From: Typhlomys cinereus
Taxonomy: Eukaryota; Chordata; Mammalia; Rodentia; Platacanthomyidae
Reading direction: 5' to 3'
Length of the DNA: 64,000 nt
Assembly (NCBI GenBank): GCA_023101885.1
Contig: JALPQD010000294.1
Coordinates: forward strand, 1,973,501 to 2,037,500
Position 1 is the stretch's first letter; each line of letters opens with the position of its first letter. Below, in pieces: positions 57,948 to 64,000 of the stretch. The translations under genes were made by a program, and so were the position numbers. The notes beneath the pieces were generated by a model, which searched no databases, had not been told where the DNA came from, and saw nothing but the letters and a program-made list of their open reading frames with translations.

Positions 57948-58947
57948 CTTCCACCAAAAGAATTAATCCCATAATGATGGATTCCGACCAGAACAAATTC
58001 ACAGAAAATAGCCATGAAAGCCAGACCCAACATAACGACTTTCAGAATATAATCAATACCATTATTAATATATGAAAGAGGAAATCTGAGAAGAGTTAAA
58101 CAACCTTATCAACCACTTTGAACAGGAACACAACAGGCAATTGGAGGAGTTGAGAAAAATAGTTCAAGAAACAAAAATAGGCATAGAGCAGTTAAAACAG
58201 TCTCAGGCAGAGTTTAAAATTGAACTAAAAGACAAGTTATCTTCAACCCAAAACTCAACAGAGAGTCTTATCAGCAGAACAAATGAGGCAGAAAATAGAA
58301 TTTCAGATCTTGAAGACAAAGTGGGAGAATTAACCAGCTCAATGGAAGAGATTGTTAAAGCCAAAAAGATACTATAGAGAAACATTCAAGAGATATGGGA
58401 CACCCTGAAGAAGCCCAACATGCACATTCATGGAATACCAGAACAAGAATCCCAAAATACCACACCTGAGGAAATATTTCAATTCATCATAAATGAAAAC
58501 TTCCCACAACTAAAGAATGAGTGGCCTATCCAAATACAAGAGGCATTTTGTACCCCAAACAGATATGACCAAAATAGAAAATCACCACGGCAAATAATAG
58601 TCAAAACACTCCACATTCAAGACAAAGAAAAGGTGCTGAGAGCTTCAAGAGAAAAAAAGCAAGTCACCTTTAAAGGTAAACCTATTAGAATAACAATGGA
58701 AACAGTAAAAGCAAGAAGAGCTTGGAGAGACATACTTCAAGTATTAAATGAGCAAAAATGCCAACCCAGACTGATATATCCGGTAAAACAATTTGTCATG
58801 ATTGAGGGAGAAAGAAAAGGTTTCCAGCACAAAGATAACTTGAAGGGATACATATCTACCAAACCAGGCCTTCAAAAAATGGTAGAAATGATACTCAAGC
58901 TTGAAGAAAAGAACAAGCATATCCAGGAGGACAGAAGGGAAATATAA
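57948..58947 (+). pseudogene. L1-D ORF1, N-terminally truncated and broken
   Basis: ORF1p remnant. A 1-base deletion near 58065, a TGA near 58087 and a TAG at 58375-58377 interrupt it. The long open pieces are 58141-58377 (coiled coil) and 58420-58947 (RRM and C-terminal domain). About 15 bases are missing in the RRM around 58696 (before METVKARRAW). It cannot make a normal protein. Confidence 0.9.
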
Positions 58948-59004
58948 TACCACCAAAACATAATTATTAAACAACACACTTACAAAATCTACTAAACATA
59001 AAAA

Positions 59005-62000
59005 ATGTCCAGAATTAAAAAAAAATTCTCCATTATAACATTAAATGTCAATAGTATTAACTCACCAATTAAGAGACACAGATTACAAACTTGGATTAAA
59101 AACCACAATCCAACCATTTGCTGCCTTCAGGAAACCCATCTCACCACAAAAGATAGGCACATCCTAAGAATGAAAGGCTGGTCCAAAATCTTGCAAGCTA
59201 ATGGAACCAGGAAACAGGCAGGGCTAGCAATTATGCTTTCAGACAAAGTGGACTTCAAACCAAAGAAAATCATAAGAGACACAGATAGATACTACACTTT
59301 AGTCACAGGTACAATTCACCAGGAAGACTTCAGAATACTGAACATATATGCACCCAATACGGGCCCCTCCACATTCATTAAGAAAACCCTACAGCGTCTA
59401 AAGCAAGAAATCAACCCCCAAATGATAATTCTTGGGGACTTCAACACTGCCCTCTCAACATGGGATAGATCAACAGGTCAAAAGCTTAACAGAGACACTT
59501 TGGAACTTAATCAAACCCTGAAGAAATGGACCTTACAGACCTTTATCAAACTTTTCACCCACGCACCAAAGAGAACACATTTTTCTCTGCACCACACGAA
59601 ACTTTCTCCAAAATAGATCACATATTGGGCCACAAAATGAATCTACATATATACAAAAAAGTTGAAATTCTAACCTGTGCCCTATCAGACCACCACGGCC
59701 TAAAGCTGGACATCCACAACACATCAAACAAGAGAAAATACACTAACTCCTGGAAACTTAACAGTATGATGCTGAATGAGAACTGGATTCAGGAAGAAAT
59801 TAAAAAGGAAATTCAAGATTTCCTGAAAGTCAATGATAATGAAAATACAACTTGCCAAAATCTCTGGGACACAATGAAAGCTGTCCTAAGAGGTAAGTTC
59901 ATAGCTCTTAATGCCTACGTCAAAAAAATGGAAACATCAGAAATAAACAACTTAACAAGGCAGCTTAAAGCTTTAGAGAAACTAGAGCAATCTGATCCCA
60001 AAAGTAGTGGAAGAGAGGAGATTAGCAAAATAAGGGGAGATATATCTGAAATCGAGATTAAGAAAACGATAGAAAAAAACAACCAGTCAAAAAGCTGGTT
60101 CTTTGCAAAAATCAATAAGATTGATATACCCCTAGCTAAATTAACCAAAAGCAACAGAGAGAAAACCCTAATTAACAAAATTAGAAATGAACATGGAGTT
60201 ATCACTACTGATACCCAAGAAGTCCAGAGAATTATAACATCATATTTCAAAAACTTATACTCTGTGAAATTTGACAACATAAAAGAGATGGATGAATTCC
60301 TAAGTAAACACAACTTACCTAAATTGAATCAGGAAGTTGTGAATTATTTAAATAGTCCTATAACATATAAGGAAATTGAAGAAGTAATCACAAATCTTCC
60401 CACCAAAAAATGTCCTGGACCAGATGGATCCAGCACAGAGTTCTATCAGACATTTAAGGAGTTAATAACACCAATACTCCTTAAACTGTTCCATCAAATA
60501 GCAAAGGAAGGAACATTACCAAATTCCTTCTATGAAGCTAATATCGTCTTAATCCCAAAACCTAATAAGATACACTTATAAAACTATAGGCCAATCTCTT
60601 TGATGAACACAGAGGTAAAGATTCTCAACAAAGTCTTACCAAATCGGATTCAAAAACATATCAAAATGATCATTCATGGGAACCAAGTAGGCTTCATCCC
60701 TGGCACACAAGGTTGGTTCAACATACACAAATCAATAAATGTAATTCATCATGTAAACCAGTCCAAAGTCCAAGACCACATGATACTCTCGATAGATGCA
60801 GAAAAAGCTTTTGACAAGATCCAACAGCCTTTTATGATCAAAATGCTAGAGACAGTAGGTATGGAAGGAACCTTTATAATATAATAAAAGCTGTATACAA
60901 CAAGCCCACAGCAAGGATTATGCTCAATGGGGAACAATTGGAAGCATTCACACTTCGATCAGTAACTAGACAAAGCTGTCCACTCTCACCACTTCTATTC
61001 AATATTGTACTTGAAGTCTTAGCTGAAGCCATAAGACAAGAAAGGGACATAAGAGGGATTCAAATCGGCAAGTAAGAAGTCAAGCTTTCCCTATATGCAG
61101 ATGACATGATCTTATACCTGAGTGATCCCAAAAACTCCACCAGGAAGCTCCTGGAACTAATTGAGAAGTTCAGCAGAGTGGCAGGATACAAAATAAATGT
61201 GCAAAAATCAGAGGCCTTCCTATATGCCCAGAATGAAAGAAGTGAAAAAGCCTTGAGAGAAACAATCCCATTTACTATAGCCCCTAAAAAAATGAAATAC
61301 TTTGGTATAAACCTAACCAAGGAGGTAAAAGACCTTTACAATGAAAACTTTAAAACCCTAAAGAAAGAAATTGCAGAAGACACCAGAAGGTGGAAAGACC
61401 TCCCATGTTCCTGGATTGGCAAAATCAACATCGTAAAAATGACCATCCTACCAAAGACAATATACAGATTCAATGCTATACCAATTAAAATCCCAAAACA
61501 GTTCTTTAAAGAAGTTGACCAAACAATCTCAATGTTCATATGGAGGCACAAAACACCCAGGATAGCAAAGACAATCCTGAGTAACAAAAACACTACTGGA
61601 GGTATTACCATACCAAACCTTAGTCTATACTACAAATCCATTGTTGAAAAAACAGCCTGGTACTGGCTCCAAAATAGACACACAGATCAATGGATAAGGA
61701 TTGAAGACCCAGATATAAGCCCACAAAATGACAGCCATTTGGTCTTTGACAAAGGGGCCCAAAAAAATCCAATGGAAAAAGAACAGCATCTTCAACAAAT
61801 GGTGCTGGCAAAACTGGATCTCCACATGCAGAAGATTAAAGCTGGACCCGTACTTGTCACCATGTACAAGACTTAATTCCAAATGGATCAAGGACCTTGA
61901 TATCAGGCCAGAGACTACAAAAACCGTAGTAGAAAGGATAGGGAACTCCCTCGAGCTGATTGGGCTAGGCCAACATTTCCTAAACAGACATCCAATGGCA

Positions 62001-62047
62001 CAGTCACTGCTATCAACTCTAAACATTTGGGATCTTGTGAAATTAAA
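59005..62047 (+). pseudogene. L1-D ORF2, frameshifted and lacking its C-terminus
   Basis: Starts with an ATG at 59005. The open endonuclease piece (59005-59616) holds QETH and GDFN. A 1-base deletion near 59521 shifts into the next piece, 59526-60581, which carries SDHH and PGPDG. Further shifts lie near 60570 and 60876; a TAA stands in place of GAA near 61073. The RT motif reads YADD (61095-61106) where all other copies here have FADD. The open piece 61106-61876 covers the thumb region. The Cys/His end is deleted. Confidence 0.92.
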
Positions 62048-62595
62048 CCACAATCCAGAACTTCAGAGACTCCATATCATCCACATAGAACTAAGCCAGC
62101 CTAATCTCCCCCATCCTGAAGCTCAGGGACATCTGCGGAAGAGGGGGCGGTAAGATTGTAAGAGCAAAAGGATGGGGGGAGCAATGATTTGAAGAGTCTC
62201 CACACTAGATAGGGCTGAAGCAATCATAATAGGACTTTGCATGCCCTGCGCCATGTCCGTCACACTATTGACCTCACAAAGTCTAACATCGGCTAAAAGC
62301 ACCAAGATCCTTGGAGGCAAGGGATTGATGGCTACAGTAGTGTTCCTATGCTTAAGGGGAACACGAGAAAGGGTTCAGGGAAATGCCACTGGGTCCTTTT
62401 ACGTCATCAAAAAGGAGGACCAAGAGGAGAGTTAGGCATACACAATAAAGGACTCTCTGGGAATTGGGGGGGGTACTGGGAGATGGGGAGTGAGGGAGTG
62501 GGAGCAGGGAGTTCGGGGGGAGGAGGAGGGGGGAGGGAACTGGTCTACCTATTAAGTTTGTATGGGCGGAAATAATAATAAAAATGTTATAAAAA
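62048..62595 (+). other. L1-D partial 3'UTR
   Basis: Starts in the middle of the 3'UTR (ccacaatccagaacttcag) right after the deletion, then follows L1-B colinearly through the G-rich tract to the AATAATAATAAA block and a short A-rich tail. Confidence 0.85.
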
Positions 62596-63384
62596 AGAGT
62601 ACTTTGATGTACTGTCTTCCTACCTATAGATTTATTGATAGCCTACACTTTTCAAAATTAAATTTAAAGGGTATGAATATTTTTATAACTTCCAAAACTT
62701 TATAAATGTTGGCATTTTGTACTAAAGTTGTAATTCTATTATTTGGATACACTTAAAGCATTAAAAATATTGTACTTTGGCATCTTTTATTAGTCATTTC
62801 AATAAAGAAAAAAGGAAAGAGAAATTTCCATCCATTGTTTTTCTCTTAAATTCATACACTTATTATTATAATCTTTATAATTTGACATGACACAATATTT
62901 TGTGTACTTTATAGTCATTTAATTGGTAATTAGATTATAGTTCTCTGCAATAACTCTACAAAAGTCACCTAAACTACATTTTAAGCTTTCCTCTGGGGAG
63001 GTCAATAAGCTTTGCAAACATTCTTTCAGACAGTGGTATAATTGGAATATTTTAAGATAAGCTATTAATAAAATCAGTATAAAAACATTGTAGGTATGAT
63101 GAAAATATTTTTAGCCTTCTGTAATATGGATAAAATATAGTTTTTTTTTTTACATTCTTTGCTGTTTCTCAAGAGAAAAAAGCATTGATAACAGTACTCA
63201 CTAACTGACATCTGATGCAGGCCAAAAGTAATAGGCATACCATGCTAATCTGCAAATATCCAAAACATGTTGGAACTACATTTAAAGTACTTTCAATGAA
63301 GGTTTAAAATAATAAAGAGAGAATTGTAACAAGAAATAATTCTTAATAAATAGACTCTTCTTGAAAGTGAAGAAATTGCTTTAG
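62596..63384. other. Intergenic AT-rich sequence
   Basis: No gene or repeat recognised. Confidence 0.4.
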
Positions 63385-63722
63385 CCTTTTGTGTAGTCGT
63401 GATTTGGGAAGGTCATGTACCTTTGAAAGGTGGAGCCTTTCTGGAAAAAGGTGGTCACAAGGAGTGAGCCTTGAGGTACATTAGTCCCACCCTACCTCCA
63501 GAAAGAGTCTGTCTTTGCAGCAAGCAGTCTTGCAGATCTCAGCCTCACAGAAGGGAGTGATTTAGCCTGACTCTAGTTTCAGCCAGCCAGCCATGCTGCC
63601 TCCACTGTGAAAGACTGTATCTCCCCTCTGTATCTGTAAACTGAATATATTTTCCTTTATCCCTTAAGTTGATTGACTTTGGGTGCTCTCTCATAGCAAT
63701 AGTTAAGAGTAACTGTTACATG
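63385..63722 (+). mobile_element. ORR1-like MaLR LTR
   Basis: Same pattern as 37321-37680: ggtggtcacaaggagtgagc, cttgaggtacattagtccc, then actgtatctcccctctg and tccctttatcccttaag blocks, with a cttgatagcaat-like end. Edges are approximate. Diverged solo LTR. Confidence 0.55.
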
Positions 63723-64000
63723 TAGTTATTCTTACTCAATAGAACACATTCGTAAAGTATTTTTCTACCTCTGTAAGTATGCATAATGAAGCACTTCTTT
63801 TTGAAAATCTAGAGGGATAGCCAGACCAGAAAGTATATAAGCTTCATTTTTGTGAACAAAGTGAATATTTAAAGATTAGCCAAGAATCTGATATATTTGC
63901 ATAAAAGAACATTGGGGAGGAAATGAATATTTCATTCTTTGTGTTTTAGATGTGTATTGTAAACAATTAGATAATCAAACTAAAAAATTATAGAATGCAT
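63723..64000. other. AT-rich sequence at window end
   Basis: No recognised feature. Confidence 0.35.

Larger units (their letters stand above)
57948..62595 (+). mobile_element. L1-D, 5'-truncated LINE-1 with an internal deletion
   Basis: It starts within ORF1 codon 17 or so and includes ORF1 (to 58947), ORF2 (59005 to about 62047), then jumps directly to the 3'UTR (62048-62595). About 1.28 kb that L1-B has (9548-10830), the ORF2 C-terminus and start of the 3'UTR, is missing. The canonical G-rich tract (62460-62540) and A-rich tail are present. Many private lesions. No clear TSD. Confidence 0.94.

Noticed and set aside
62123..62575. Small frames at the end of L1-D, also seen at the ends of L1-A', L1-B, L1-C and L1-E
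   Set aside because: They lie in the L1 3'UTR, differ in frame and length between copies, and occur on both strands; no sign of coding constraint.
11390..62610. Shared agtactt sequence right after the tails of L1-B and L1-D as a common 3' transduction
   Set aside because: Only about 8-10 bases match before the flanks diverge; too short to distinguish from chance.
1..64000. CRISPR arrays, operons, phage or plasmid modules
   Set aside because: Sequence character, SINEs, L1s and LTRs show a mammalian nuclear genome; no regularly spaced short repeats or dense coding was seen.

Overview
The window looks like gene-poor, repeat-rich mammalian nuclear DNA, most likely from a rodent. The evidence is several LINE-1 (L1) retrotransposons with rodent-style GC-rich promoter monomers, tRNA-derived B2-like SINEs ending in (CA)n, B4- and B1-like SINEs, and MaLR/ORR1-type LTRs. 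The body of the youngest SINE differs from the mouse/rat B2 body as I remember it, and I suspect a non-murid mouse-like rodent such as a jerboa-type dipodoid; that is inference only. I recognise no host protein-coding exon, tRNA, rRNA or ncRNA gene, and no CRISPR or bacterial feature.

Left block (1-11395): three pieces of one L1 subfamily. A + strand piece (L1-A, 1-1477) stops in the middle of ORF2. A - strand piece (L1-A', 1640-5223) begins at that same point of ORF2 and runs to the 3' end. They look like the two halves of one element separated by an inversion. A nearly full-length + strand copy (L1-B, 5224-11395) follows, with an intact 354-codon ORF1 and a broken ORF2.

Middle block (11396-38204): old, diverged sequence with decayed L1 3' ends (20540-21504 and 23150-23795), a small twin-primed L1 (25208-25804), B4/B1/B2-like/MIR SINEs, MaLR-type LTRs and microsatellites.

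Right block (38205-64000): L1-C (38218-44723, - strand) is the best-preserved element. It has a 13-bp target-site duplication, two complete 229-bp promoter monomers, an intact ORF1 and an ORF2 of normal length broken only by three nonsense codons (28, 133 and 1011). Further right, an ancient - strand L1 (51700-57060) is interrupted by L1-E (53253-54770), which appears to carry a 3' transduction, and by SINEs. L1-D (57948-62595, + strand) is 5' truncated and has lost about 1.3 kb across the ORF2/3'UTR boundary.

The only genes are retrotransposon genes. ORF1p is an RNA-binding trimeric chaperone. ORF2p is an endonuclease/reverse transcriptase, and together they copy L1 RNA into new genomic sites. 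The novelty here is structural: inversion, transduction, twin priming, template switching and lineage-specific 3' tails. I found no new protein system.
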